This document shows positions 20,507 through 29,958 of a stretch of 64,000 nucleotides of DNA, piece after piece; position 1 is the first letter of the stretch; each line of letters begins with the position of its first letter. The notes under the pieces are model-generated. The model was not told the DNA's origin. It saw only the letters and a list, made by a program, of their open reading frames with translations, and did no database searches. The DNA comes from Providencia alcalifaciens (GTDB lineage: Bacteria > Pseudomonadota > Gammaproteobacteria > Enterobacterales > Enterobacteriaceae), in NCBI GenBank assembly GCA_025961275.1, contig JAOQNJ010000001.1, positions 1,509,353-1,573,352 on the forward strand, given 5' to 3'. Position numbers and translations under genes: made by a program.

Positions 20507-21319
20507 ATGAGAGATATGACTCTAAATAATATAGTGCCAATAAGAAAAAAAGCAATTAAATCAGGGTCTTTTGACTTTTATTTGAAAAGTAAAGCATATG
20601 GTATCGATGTTTGTATTAAAATAAATGTAATAGATTGTGTTATTAGTTATTGTGAATCTGTATATGGTGTAATATTTGTTTTTTGTGGAGGATGTACACT
20701 TCATTTTTATACTTCATCATCAATTGAATCAACAGTAGAAGTCCGTATTATATTGAATTTTAATGATTTAGATAATGGCGTAATTATTGATAAAATTTAT
20801 AGTACCTATATAAGCCTCGATGATTTTTTGGCCAATACAATCATAACCATAGATTTATTCTGGACTGAAGCATTTTTAATTACCTTAATTTCCCGTAGTA
20901 CTGGGCGAGAAAATCATTCTGCCTTATATATAAACTCGAGTGAAGAAAAAAATAATTTAATATTTGATCCTAATGGTAAATATTATAGCTATAAGACAAA
21001 AAATAATATTGGGGCTGATTATTTCACGTCGAATGATATTGATGCAACATTTGATGATTATTTGAACTATCAAACATCTGAAGGTAATAAGATTGAGTGG
21101 CTATCCATGACATTGACACACCAAGAAGCGGGCATTATACGTCGCTTAATACATCATAATAAATATCCTAAATTTGGTTTCTATTGCACAAAAGCAGTAT
21201 CCTCAGTGTTAATGAATTGTAATTATGGAATTAGTGAAGTTTATTCCTTACCAGGAAACTTGCGAGATGCAGTAAAATATATTGAAAGTACTAAGGAGAA
21301 TCTAACTTGGTGGAAATAA
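20507..21319 (+). CDS. Uncharacterised protein, possible permuted papain-like (YiiX/NlpC-type) fold
   Basis: 270 residues from ATG 20507, chosen because AGGTG lies at the right distance; a GTG at 20498 is an alternative. No signal peptide. The second half holds ENHSALYIN (His at about 145) followed by FDPNGKYYSYK, and later FGFYCTKAVSSVL (Cys at about 234). A His-before-Cys order with CTKAVSSVL-like context recalls circularly permuted NlpC/P60 or YiiX/LRAT-type enzymes. That would make it an amidase, peptidase or acyltransferase, possibly a secreted effector. This assignment is a guess. Unusually low GC content suggests acquisition by transfer. Confidence 0.55.
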   Translation: MRDMTLNNIVPIRKKAIKSGSFDFYLKSKAYGIDVCIKINVIDCVISYCESVYGVIFVFCGGCTLHFYTSSSIESTVEVRIILNFNDLDNGVIIDKIYSTYISLDDFLANTIITIDLFWTEAFLITLISRSTGRENHSALYINSSEEKNNLIFDPNGKYYSYKTKNNIGADYFTSNDIDATFDDYLNYQTSEGNKIEWLSMTLTHQEAGIIRRLIHHNKYPKFGFYCTKAVSSVLMNCNYGISEVYSLPGNLRDAVKYIESTKENLTWWK

Positions 21320-21693
21320 ATACCATCATATTAATAATAAGTTAACTTTATGTTAAAAAAACATTATATATTTTTACTTTTGTATATTTCTAAAAATATC
21401 TAGATATACAAATTTTAAAAATTTTTATCAAAAATAGCATATGAAAATATTATTGATGGATTTATTGAGCCGATATATTTTTATGGAACTTGAGTTAAAT
21501 TTTCGTCGCGTAGACATCAATATAATATAAAAGTATTAATCATGAGGATTTTATCATTATGGTATATTGTCGAGTCTTGGATGATATTCTTATTATTACA
21601 ATTTAAAAAATCTGGTTTGATTTTTAAATGTGTTGAGCCCCCTTGAATATATTAAAAATTAGAAGTGTATTCAATAACAATTGAGGTAATATT
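21320..21693. other. AT-rich gene-free stretch
   Basis: No coding frame, hairpin or repeat that stands out. It ends in a TTGAGG ribosome site for the small gene at 21694. Confidence 0.35.
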
Positions 21694-21882
21694 ATGCGAT
21701 TAGGTTTTTTAGCTGGAGCAATACTTGCAGGATGGCTCACGTTAGCTTATCCAACTGAAGTTGAAGCTATTTTTAACAAACTTAAGGCTGCTAGCCTAGT
21801 CATTTTCTCTGATGATTCCATTTCGCCTGAATCATCAGGGATTACCCATGATTCAAAAAGAATAGATTCAGTTGATGATTAA
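21694..21882 (+). CDS. Small membrane or exported protein, uncharacterised
   Basis: 62 residues, ATG after TTGAGGTAATATT. Residues 3-17 (LGFLAGAILAGWLTL) form one hydrophobic helix, followed by a short amphipathic part and an acidic, Ser-rich tail ending SVDD. It would be a single-pass inner-membrane peptide, or possibly a cleaved signal peptide. No family recognised. The good ribosome site supports a real gene. Confidence 0.5.
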   Translation: MRLGFLAGAILAGWLTLAYPTEVEAIFNKLKAASLVIFSDDSISPESSGITHDSKRIDSVDD

Positions 21883-21979
21883 TTATTAATAGATTTAAAT
21901 GAATGAAGTTCTTACTTTATGGAATATTCTTTATTTTAGTGTTTAAAGCTACTGATTGTCTCAGCCAGTTTTTTGATTA

Positions 21980-22122
21980 ATTAATGATCTTATTCTCTTC
22001 TTCAAATTATTCTAACTGTTTAACATCATCGACATCCACGCCACCATATACTGTTCCAATTATAGTACGTAGTATTATTACGACAAATATCGTTAATTTT
22101 CAGTCCAAAGTCGGTAATTTTT
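21980..22122 (-). pseudogene. Remnant of an IS3-type orfA transposase
   Basis: Minus-strand reading from about 22122 gives KINDICRNNTTYYNW, then after a shift YGGVDVDDVKQLE, then a stop and EEENKII. This follows the ICRK.GIS.ATYYNWK.KYGGV pattern of IS3-family OrfA proteins different from the two intact copies. At least one frameshift and one stop are present. The rest of 21883-22515 shows no intact gene. Confidence 0.6.
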
Positions 22123-22513
22123 AAAATATTCACTATTTGAGTTTCACTAAAACAGATTTTTTATATTGATCTCCACAAGTTAAAAGGTATTGGCGTGTAA
22201 GTGCCAGTTGATTCAACAAATGGTAATATTCTCATTTTAATGCCACAATAACATTATCTAAACCAAGTCACCATCGCAAATACTGCAGAAAGCAGAAGTA
22301 CAATAATAAAAAGATTCTTAGTGAAGATAAGTGTGTAATGAAAAATGGTTGTTCTATGCATAAGCATTTCCTTAGGAATTTACTTCCCCTGGATATTTCA
22401 TCTATTTTTAGATAAAAACCCGCAATTTTAAGTTCTATATTTTTATTAATAGGGAGATCAGTGACTATATAGTCTAACGTCAAATATATTAATTTGCGCG
22501 ATTAGCTACTAAG

Positions 22514-22541
22514 AGAAAAAACCCCGCAATTGCGAGGTTTT
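22514..22541 (-). terminator. terminator of the cold-shock operon
   Basis: AAAACC.CGC and GCG.GGTTTT pair around AATT, followed on the minus strand by a T-rich tract (TTTTTTCTCTT). Lies 15 bp after the stop of the small zinc-ribbon gene. Confidence 0.75.
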
Positions 22542-22555
22542 AATATATTTTATAT

Positions 22556-22678
22556 TTATACTGACTTCATATCAGATTTACAAAAAATACATTTAGCGCC
22601 ATAGGGGTTACGTTTTGATATATCAAAATGATACCGCCTATATTGAGAACCGCTACAACAAGGGCACTTCATGTACAT
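22556..22678 (-). CDS. Small zinc-ribbon protein of the YmcF/YnfQ type
   Basis: 40 residues. Four cysteines in two knuckles, CPCC at 5-8 and CIFC at 30-33, flank a GSQYRRYHFDISKRNPYGAK core. The sequence is close to what I recall of the E. coli cold-shock small proteins YmcF and YnfQ, which also lie just downstream of csp genes. It starts at ATG 22678 (or 22672), six bases after the csp stop and in the same frame, so it is expressed by reinitiation or readthrough from the csp message. No separate ribosome site is obvious. Its function is unknown; a zinc-dependent nucleic-acid binding role is plausible. Confidence 0.8.
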   Translation of the reverse strand: MYMKCPCCSGSQYRRYHFDISKRNPYGAKCIFCKSDMKSV

Positions 22679-22684
22679 CTTGTT

Positions 22685-22897
22685 CTAAAGAGCCACCACA
22701 TTGGCAGCCGCTGGGCCTTTTGCGCCACTTTCAACGGAAAAGCTCACTTTTTGCCCATCATATAGAGTTTTGAAGTCATTGCTTTGAATTGCAGAGAAGT
22801 GTACAAATACGTCCTTACTTCCATCTTCTGGAGAGATGAAACCAAAGCCTTTAGATTCGTTAAACCATTTTACTAAACCTGTCATTGTATTAGACAT
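22685..22897 (-). CDS. Cold-shock protein, CspA family
   Basis: 70 residues, a single OB-fold cold-shock domain. RNP1 (KGFGFI, about 16-21) and RNP2 (VFVHF, about 30-34) are intact, with the aromatic side chains that stack on single-stranded RNA. It acts as an RNA chaperone that melts structures in mRNA, typically at low temperature. The long upstream leader (no gene from 22898 to 23515) matches csp genes whose 5' UTR controls translation. TAG stop; a zinc-ribbon ORF follows in frame. Which paralogue it is (CspA, B, E or G) cannot be told by eye. Confidence 0.93.
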   Translation of the reverse strand: MSNTMTGLVKWFNESKGFGFISPEDGSKDVFVHFSAIQSNDFKTLYDGQKVSFSVESGAKGPAAANVVAL

Positions 22898-23515
22898 AGA
22901 ATTTCCTTTAATTTTTTAAATTGCCATAAGGCATATGTGAGGTTTGATATTTATTTTTACTTATGGGAATTAATTAGAAGGAATTCGCAATGAAGAGGTA
23001 TCTGAGATAGCACTAAATGGTGAACAGCTTAAAACTTACTAACATAAATAGGCCTGTACTTCCAAACCAGTGAACACATTAAGCCACACATACATAATTA
23101 TAGCAACCTTTATTATTTCGCATATTAAAGGATGCTATTCATAACTCTCTCTATAGCTTCGGCTAAAAGGAACAACAAATCTATATTCATTCTAAGTATA
23201 AAAACGGCTAAAACACGAGGTTTAAAATTGATTTAACACGACCGAGATTGGCTTAATAATTTAGTGTCAGAAACAATAATTTTTCATTATAAAAAGTTCA
23301 TTAATATGATTTTAGCGCTAGAAAAATTCACTTTATTACCCACTCATAAAACTTTAGATAACATTGATTTACTCTAAATTAGATTTTTATTAATTCTATA
23401 GACTAAAAAACACAATCAATTTGAAATGTTTATACTCATCCTTGAGCGAAATTAGCATATTAACCTTTTAATATAACTCCATTTTAAATAAAAAATATTG
23501 GCTTCATCATAAAAA
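22898..23515. other. gene-free region containing the csp leader
   Basis: About 620 bp without a coding frame. The part near 22898-23100 probably encodes a long csp 5' UTR on the minus strand; no cold-box was verified. The remaining AT-rich part shows no recognisable element. Confidence 0.35.
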
Positions 23516-23989
23516 CTAGCCATATATTTTATCTTCAATTTTTTTCATTTCGGTTAAACCAGATTGCAAATCTTTTGGCGTTGCTTCGGTAAAACCATTA
23601 GTAAACTCAGCGGATAAATAAGCATCAACCATCATTTTTGCTTTAAACGGTGTAATCAATAACCCCCCCATCGAAAGAATATTGCAGTTATTAATTACCT
23701 TACACAAACGCGCACTTGTCACGCTTTCACAAACGCCACAATAAACATTTTTATGTTTATTGGCACTAATACTCACGCCCATTCCCGTACCACAGAAAAT
23801 AAGCCCCAGATACTCAGTATGCTGTGAAATTATTTCTCCAACCTTATCACCAACATCGCAATAACCGATAGGGCCTTGTTCTGTTATATCTTTTATATGA
23901 TAATTTTGGGATAACAAATGTGATTTTACTACATTTTTAAGCTCAAATCCTGATGGGTCAGGCCCCATAATGATAGTTTTCTTTTCCAT
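23516..23989 (-). CDS. RpiB/LacA/LacB-family sugar-phosphate isomerase
   Basis: 157 residues, near the usual 150. The Rossmann-like start TIIMGPDPSGFELK replaces the common SDHAG with PDPSG. The catalytic Cys lies in FCGTGMGVSISANKHKNV (about 65-82), which also holds the phosphate-binding residues. RpiB members interconvert ribose- or allose-phosphate and ketose-phosphate; LacAB members act on galactose-6-phosphate. The gene stands alone, so the substrate is not shown by context. Loss of the conserved His in the first motif suggests a substrate other than ribose 5-phosphate. Confidence 0.88.
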   Translation of the reverse strand: MEKKTIIMGPDPSGFELKNVVKSHLLSQNYHIKDITEQGPIGYCDVGDKVGEIISQHTEYLGLIFCGTGMGVSISANKHKNVYCGVCESVTSARLCKVINNCNILSMGGLLITPFKAKMMVDAYLSAEFTNGFTEATPKDLQSGLTEMKKIEDKIYG

Positions 23990-24227
23990 ACAATCTCCTT
24001 ATTAAATTTGATAATTTTTGAAAAATATCTTTCATTTATAAGTATTGTTCTAATCTATTTTTATGCAAATTTAAACGTTAAATTAGTCCGACCAATAACT
24101 TTACTATCGTAATGTTATCTTTAGTAACTTGTCATTTTATCAACCCTATTAGTGATATTGTCGATATTTTCATGACAAAATCTCACCAAATTAAGATAGT
24201 TAGAATAAATAATTACGTTATTGAGCT

Positions 24228-24749
24228 CACACTAATATCCGCGACTATGATTTGGATATTGAAGAAAATTATGTTCTTAGACAAACGCCTCACCAGCGCT
24301 GACATTTTTTTATGCGAGTGCAACATCTCTATTGGCCTCTGGTTGCAGCAATGGCATTTCCTGCCCTAATTTGGTTTTTTGATTGGTTAGACCGATTTCA
24401 TTTTACCAGAGTTGCTCCTCACTTACGCAATCTAGGTCATCAGGGGATAGCTTCTTTTATATTCACTAAATTATTGCATTTACTGTTTACTATCGTTATT
24501 CCTGCCTATGTATTAGCTAATACAGGAATCGGAGTTGGGACACTATTGCTTACTTATTTGCTAAGCCAGATGTTTGCTTTGCTAATATTTGTCATATTAA
24601 TACTTGGAACGCATTGGGCAAAAGCGACCATAATTGAGCAGACCGCTAAGCAATTTCCCATGAATTATCATTGCATTGAGGCAAAAGAATTGTTTATCTA
24701 CCAACATCGCTTTCTACGTGAAATGGGATCAGGCAAACAAGCAGATTAA
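24228..24749 (+). pseudogene. Fatty-acid (acyl-CoA) desaturase remnant with Trp->TGA
   Basis: One frame reads HTNIRDYDLDIEENYVLR then QTPHQR, TGA (24300-24302), HFFMRVQHLYWPLV and on to a membrane-rich C-terminal part of about 145 residues. The H-T-N-I...D.D.. histidine-box context and the PHQR(W)HFFMR pattern match the middle of FADS-type desaturases, where the stop replaces a Trp. The N-terminal histidine box is lost upstream, and the C-terminal one (H..HH) is not seen, so both ends are missing or decayed. A shorter frame from 24312 to 24749 remains open but cannot be a working enzyme. Confidence 0.7.
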
Positions 24750-24894
24750 TTTTAGTGATACTGACGCGACTAATCAGCTTGCCATTTTTGATTTTTATAT
24801 TTAAACACTGAGAGCCGTAAAAAAATATTATCCTAGACTATTTGCTTGCTTCAGGCGCTCTTATAACCGAGTTGCTTTTACGAATGTCGTATTA

Positions 24895-25476
24895 TTACTT
24901 AGTGCATATATCAGATACGTTATTCAAACCTTGTTGTTGATGTTCAAAAGAGATAGTTTTAGTTTCATCATCTCGGTTAATGCGTAAAACATAGATACTG
25001 TCAAAATCACTGCCTGGCCATTTAGGGATCAAGTCAGGGTTTCCTCCCTCATGTTTCATAATATCTTTTGCGGCTTTGACTAAATTGTCATGCTCCCACG
25101 CAATAAATATAACTGAGTTCTCGTACCGTTTATTCAATAAGGTCTTGCGTAATTCTTTGATTTCTTTAGCATGATAATGGAGATGAATAGGCAGCGAAAC
25201 TTTAATCGCTGTTGGGGAGATTGTTTGGACTGCACGCAATGAACTACCTAACTTATCTTGTTTAGGCGCTGAGGCAAATAGTGCATCAGGTATACCAAAT
25301 TGAGTAATGAGTACAGCAGGTAAAGCTAAAGCACGATTTAATCCCTTACAGGTTAATTGCCCACTATCATTGTTAGGTTTTTCACCATGTCTTACAAAAA
25401 TAATCATTTGCGATGAATATGCCATATGGCTAAACCCCAAGCTAATTAAACTTAAAAATATCAATACATTTCGCAT
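24895..25476 (-). CDS. Exported histidine phosphatase-superfamily protein
   Basis: 193 residues with a signal peptide (about 1-21, ending MAYSS). FVRHGEKP (about 27-34) carries the catalytic RHG His, and AWEHDNLVKAA (about 125-135) the second His. Branch-1 histidine phosphatases transfer phosphate through the first His. The location would be the periplasm. The substrate is unknown. Stand-alone gene with no obvious partner. Confidence 0.88.
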   Translation of the reverse strand: MRNVLIFLSLISLGFSHMAYSSQMIIFVRHGEKPNNDSGQLTCKGLNRALALPAVLITQFGIPDALFASAPKQDKLGSSLRAVQTISPTAIKVSLPIHLHYHAKEIKELRKTLLNKRYENSVIFIAWEHDNLVKAAKDIMKHEGGNPDLIPKWPGSDFDSIYVLRINRDDETKTISFEHQQQGLNNVSDICTK

Positions 25477-25681
25477 AAAATTATACCATTACATCGGTTA
25501 AAAAATTATTGTCCTCATTATAGTGTTATCTACTGTGAATGTTGCTAATTTTTTCTGTTAAAACTTAAATTATTTTTACTTTATCGTTATCTTTATCAAA
25601 ATGTGAATTTACATCTAGGTTATCTATAGCCGCTCATTAAATTTTCATAACTCTTCACTGCTTAATATCGATTTCAGATAC

Positions 25682-25708
25682 AAAAAAGCCCAACCATTAG
25701 GTCGGGCT
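25682..25708 (-). terminator. terminator downstream of the MFS-YagU gene
   Basis: AGCCCAACC and GGTCGGGCT form a GC-rich stem with an ATTA loop, followed on the minus strand by six T. It is 150 bp past the stop of the gene at 25860. The region 25477-25859 holds no gene. Confidence 0.7.
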
Positions 25709-25859
25709 CATGTACAGCTTAATCATTTCTGTATGCGTTTAAATTTCATTCAACTAAAATAAGACTATTGAAATAAAATAAATACAAACAAGGAAATAAA
25801 AACTAATATAACAAAAAAATTTTTCTTGCTATTTATGAGCTTCGTTGCTTTTATAGCAA

Positions 25860-27186
25860 TTAGCGATACTCAGCATCTGGGCCTTTAATTAAGCAATAAC
25901 GTAAATTTTGTCTAATTGCCTCAATTGACCAAATCCAAAATGCAGTTCCAACAAATTCAGAAATTAATGCTTCAGGCCCTGCAATCCATAGCCATCCTGA
26001 TAACCCTAATAGCGGAACAACTAACCCATGAGCAAATACCGAAACCCCGACGCCAAAAACAATACCATGTAACATCTTCACTTTAGGAAGATATTCAGCA
26101 ATGACGCAATAGATAACGGCAATAGCGATAGAAAAAAGGATATGGACACCATTACCACCCCAGTTAATAGTGTATCCCATCCAATGGTAAGTCATCGTCT
26201 CTACATTTACGCCGAGCTTCTCTAATAACACAACAGGCGGCGGCGTTGTTTCTAATGTTCTTGGCGGAATTAATCCCTCAAAACCAGATTTTACTAATGC
26301 AGAAAAAATACCTGCAATAATTCCGACATAGATAGCAATAGAAACATGTCTAGCACTTTTTTTGGTTAACTCAAATAGATTCATTAACAAACTCATTATC
26401 AACACAGGTACACTAAAGGCTAGATAGCTTTCAATATAGAAAACGGAAATAAGCTGGCCTTTCTCAGCATTATCTATACCGGAAAAAAGACAGAACATAA
26501 CCCCCATGAAACACAAGCCAAAACCTATTCCAGCGAATAAACTACCCAAAAATAAACTATTCGCCGAAGATGTATTAGCACCATATAGAATGAGTAACAC
26601 ACCGCTTGAAATAAACGCAATTCCGAATAGTATTGCATTGACATAACTCACTTTTTTCAAAAGGATAATAGTCACTGAAGCTGATATAGTGAGTAGCAAA
26701 AATGCTGATCCGCTTAGCCAAGCACTCGGATTGGTAAACACACCAGACAACAATAAAGGCATTAATGATAAATAAAATCCACTCAACATCCAAAGAGCGA
26801 TATTAATTGGTGAAATAACCAAAAATTTTTCGCGTGTAGCGACCGGTATACTAACTGTTGGTTTGAGTGAGGGAATCGCACCGTATCTGCGCTCTCCAGT
26901 CTCTACCGTAAAGACAAACAATCCTAGAATTACCGCTAAAATAGCAATTAAAACAATAAATACATCTTGAAGTGGTGACAGTGTTAAGCTAATTACTGAA
27001 CAGGAAATTATCATTCCGCCAGCCATACCGACCATAGGTGAAAAACTATTAATCCTTGCCCCTAATACTTTATTAATATCAATGATGCTTGCACAGATTG
27101 ATGATGTTGCAAGAGCTGTTGCCAATCCTTGAAGCGCTCTCGCGATAAGAAGTTCAGAGACCGTATTTGCAAATAAAAATAATATC
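25860..27186 (-). pseudogene. MFS transporter fused to a YagU (DUF1440) domain, N-terminus cut by IS3 copy 2
   Basis: The frame runs to the IS edge at 27186 with LLIARALQGLATALA, the typical MFS TM4 motif, so about 100-130 N-terminal residues are missing. About eight further MFS helices follow. After LIMSLL the sequence becomes NLFELTKKSARH and then closely follows E. coli YagU to its end: VSALVK-like AGIFSALVK, PPR, NWGGNGVHI, VIYCVIAEYLPKVKM and WSIEAIRQNLR. YagU is an inner-membrane protein of this size on its own, so two reading frames have been joined. The fusion may be natural, or a deletion near the MFS C-terminus. The truncated product is probably inactive. Confidence 0.8.
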
Positions 27187-28418
27187 TGTTCTGCGCAACT
27201 AAATCAGGACACTTTTCTTAAGGAATTTTGTTCATACTCAATTGGGGACAGATCACCGTTGGCAGTATGAAACCTTTCTAGGTTGTAATAGCGCATATAC
27301 GCGATAACATCTTCTTTCATCTGTTTCCGAGTCGGCTGAGGGATTTTCAGTACCCAATCGTGTTTTAAACTGCCAAAAAATCGTTCTACAACGGCGTTAT
27401 CCCAACAGGCTCCAACATCACCCATGCTTGCCCTAATACCATAGCTTGTTAGCAAGCGGCGATATCGCTTACTCGTATATTGAGAGCCTCTATCACTATG
27501 AAAGACTAAGCCTTTTTCGGGCTGGCGTAAGTTATACGCTTTCATCAAGGCTTTACTGACTAAATCTGCCGTCATTCGTTTATCGATATGCCAACCCACA
27601 ATACGGCGTGAGTATAAGTCCATCACGATGGCTAAATACATCCAGCCTTCCCCTGTTTTTAAATAGGTCACATCACCCGCCCACACTTCGTTAGGTGCGT
27701 GAGGATTAAAATTTTGATTGAGCAAATTATCGGCTACGGCATCACTGTGTTTGCGTTTTGTGGTGACTTTGTAAGCAACGCGCTGAGTGACGACTAGGCC
27801 AAGCTGAGCCATTAGCTTTTGAACGCCATAAGCACTCACGCTAAAGCCCTCTTTGCATAACCGTTTACGTAACGTTCTATAACCTAAGCTATTTCGACTC
27901 TGTTCAAAGATAGCTTTGGCTCTGCGGTACAGGCTAAGTTGTTCTGCGGTGATCAATTTTGCTGGGCGTTTAAGCCAAGCATAGTAGGCAGAACGACTTA
28001 TTTTCATTAACTTGCAGAGCTTCAGCACGGGAAACTGTGAAGATAATTGCTTAATCGTTTTAAACGCTACTTGGTTTCCTTTAGCAGGAGGGCGCTGGCT
28101 TTTTTTAGGATCTCTTTCTCCATCCTAAGTTCTTTATTTTCTTTTCGAAGCCTTAATAGCTCAGTTCTCTCATCGGCATTCAAGCTGCTACCGGATTGTT
28201 CAGCATCGAATTTTGCTTTCCAGTTATAAAGTAATTTATCGGTGATCCCTAATGAAGCTGCCGCTTTTGGGACGCTATAGCCTTGTTCGGTGACTAATGC
28301 GACCGCTTCTTGCTTAAACTCAGTAGTATAAAACCTGTTTGTTCGTTTTTTCATTTAACACCTCAATAATTGGATTATATTCCATTATTAAAGTGTCCTG
28401 TTTGATTAAAGCAGATCA
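27187..28418 (-). mobile_element. IS3-family insertion sequence, copy 2 (1232 bp)
   Basis: Same length, orientation and termini as the copy at 15784-17015; only a few base differences are seen, for example in orfA. The flanks (ATC before, CGC after) show no target duplication. It sits exactly between the cut 5' ends of a leftward MFS gene and a rightward tetR gene. Confidence 0.93.
27204..28354 (-). CDS. IS3-family transposase OrfA/OrfB, copy 2
   Basis: OrfA (28067-28354, 95 residues) differs from copy 1 at two residues (Val/Ala near 33, Ala/Thr near 64). OrfB (to 27204) is identical in protein sequence, with the same DDE residues. The seven-A slippery run is kept at about 28100-28106, so a -1 frameshift fusion is possible. 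Confidence 0.93.
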
Positions 28419-28788
28419 CGCTGTTCAGCATCTTTATCCCGAAACAGTGCCCAAAGATATGGGAAGCTATCAAGCTGATATCATTGAGTGGGTTGAACAA
28501 TATTATGAAGAAATGGCATCAGAAACCGGGCGGGACATGCTAAGAGAGATTGTATATGTCAAAGAAGGCGGAGCCTCCTCTCAGTGTACGGATATGATTA
28601 ACACGCAATTATCGGTAATTAACAAAAGAGCTAATGAACGAGGAGAAAAAATACTGCCGAATGAAAATATCATTAACTTCATCGTCTCTCCCATTATTTT
28701 TCATATCTTATTTGATACACAATCGTTAACAATAGAATCAGTGCACGCTCTTCTCAATAGAATTTTTACTCACGGTGAGTATCAATGA
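28419..28788 (+). pseudogene. TetR-family regulator, N-terminal DNA-binding domain lost
   Basis: About 122 residues after the IS end, beginning AVQHLYPETVPKDMG and ending FTHGEYQ. The helical pattern and length match the ligand-binding and dimerisation part of TetR regulators; the helix-turn-helix domain is absent. It was probably the divergent repressor of the MFS gene on the other side of the IS. Without its DNA-binding domain it cannot repress. Confidence 0.65.
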
Positions 28789-28791
28789 TAT

Positions 28792-29172
28792 ATGGCGTTA
28801 CCAGAACGAGGGGCTATTGAACTTTCATGCTTATTTGTTCCACAACAACTGGCTCTGAAACATCAACAGCCCCTAGCAATTTTTCGACTTGAGTAAATAG
28901 ATTTAAAAAAATGGAAGAAACTTATAACCCATCACAAAGTAATAGATCAATTGACTCAAGAAGTTATCCAACAAAAGTTGAATATCAGTTCGATTAGCTG
29001 GGGTTTGATGTTTTATGGGATCAATGAAGCCCTGAATAAACAGCCAAGATTACCTTTTGGGGAGATTTTTTGTGTCCAAAATAGCCAATTATTTGTGACA
29101 TCCGAAGTGATGCCGACACATTGCTCCACAATATCGACTTTCCCTTCACTATTTATTGGTCTTTCGATATGA
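28792..29172 (+). pseudogene. Degenerate plus-strand frame of unknown origin
   Basis: ATG at 28792, four bases after the tetR stop, gives MALPERGAIELSCLFVPQQ and on to FRLE, then TAA (28894-28896). The same frame continues open as IDLKKWKKLITHHKVIDQL to 29172. The first 75 or so codons look protein-like. From about 29013 the opposite strand carries a better candidate, so the tail may be accidental. Family unknown. Confidence 0.3.
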
Positions 29173-29576
29173 ATCTGCAAGTCAGTTTCACCTATTTTAC
29201 ATGATGCAACTTTGCCATCTTCACGGTCACAGCAATATAATCGCTGAGCATCTTGCTCTAGTTGTCGCTATTTGTCAGTTCTAACCGCTCCATGAACTAC
29301 CAATATTTTTCTGTATGTACCTTCGAAATTCATCACATTAATGGAACCATCATCCGGATCATAGTTTTCCTCTCTATTTTCTCTCATGTTACTCCAATCT
29401 ATTAATAGTTTTACCGAATCAATTGTAAAACCATTAGGCCTCTCTTCAAATCTCTCGATAAGACTGACTGCATGCCTATCTGACTTGCTAAATTGAGTAA
29501 TTGTAGAATTAATAACATCGAGTAGTCATAAAAGAGTTGTGAAGTGCGATATTTCTCACCATGACCATCATCATTC
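29013..29576 (-). pseudogene. Degenerate minus-strand gene of unknown family
   Basis: A protein-like minus-strand reading begins DDGHGEKYRTSQLFYDY near 29576, shifts frame, continues STITQFSKSDRHAVSLIERF and EERPNGFTIDSVKLLIDW, and ends in ILVVHGAVRTDK. It then meets an in-frame TAG near 29268 and continues RQLEQDAQRLYCCDREDGKV to TAA at 29013. One frameshift and one stop break it. No start is seen. The family is not recognised. Confidence 0.35.
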
Positions 29577-29958
29577 GTTTGATTAACTTTAAATGTAGAT
29601 TATTAATTATTGATTGAGCAAATTAATAATTAGGCAATTAAATAATACCTTAAGGTTTTACACATAATGTAGGGCTAAAATACTGATTAATTGCTCCATA
29701 CCGTTAATTAGTAAAACAAAAAAACAACATTTAATTTAAATAAAGATTATTTGAACCCAAATAACCTTATTCATTGAATGGTTGTTTATGATTGGTTTAA
29801 CTTATATTTGACTTAAAACTGTAATTATAGAATCAGATAATTTAACAATGGCAACTGTATTTACTCTTTATTTATATTCAGCGAAATATAATTTATTACA
29901 AAGGTTTAATTTATAAACAATTCATTAATAACTATATAAAGAATGGCTGGCGACTAAA
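29577..29958. other. AT-rich gene-free stretch
   Basis: No coding frame; leader of the ATP-grasp gene that starts at 29959. No named element recognised. Confidence 0.3.

Noticed and set aside
22268-22483. 71-codon minus-strand open frame
   Set aside because: No ribosome site, no family pattern and low-complexity composition in a region that also carries an IS remnant; likely chance.
24112-24369. 85-codon plus-strand frame
   Set aside because: It overlaps the desaturase pseudogene in another frame; the desaturase reading is the one with family motifs.
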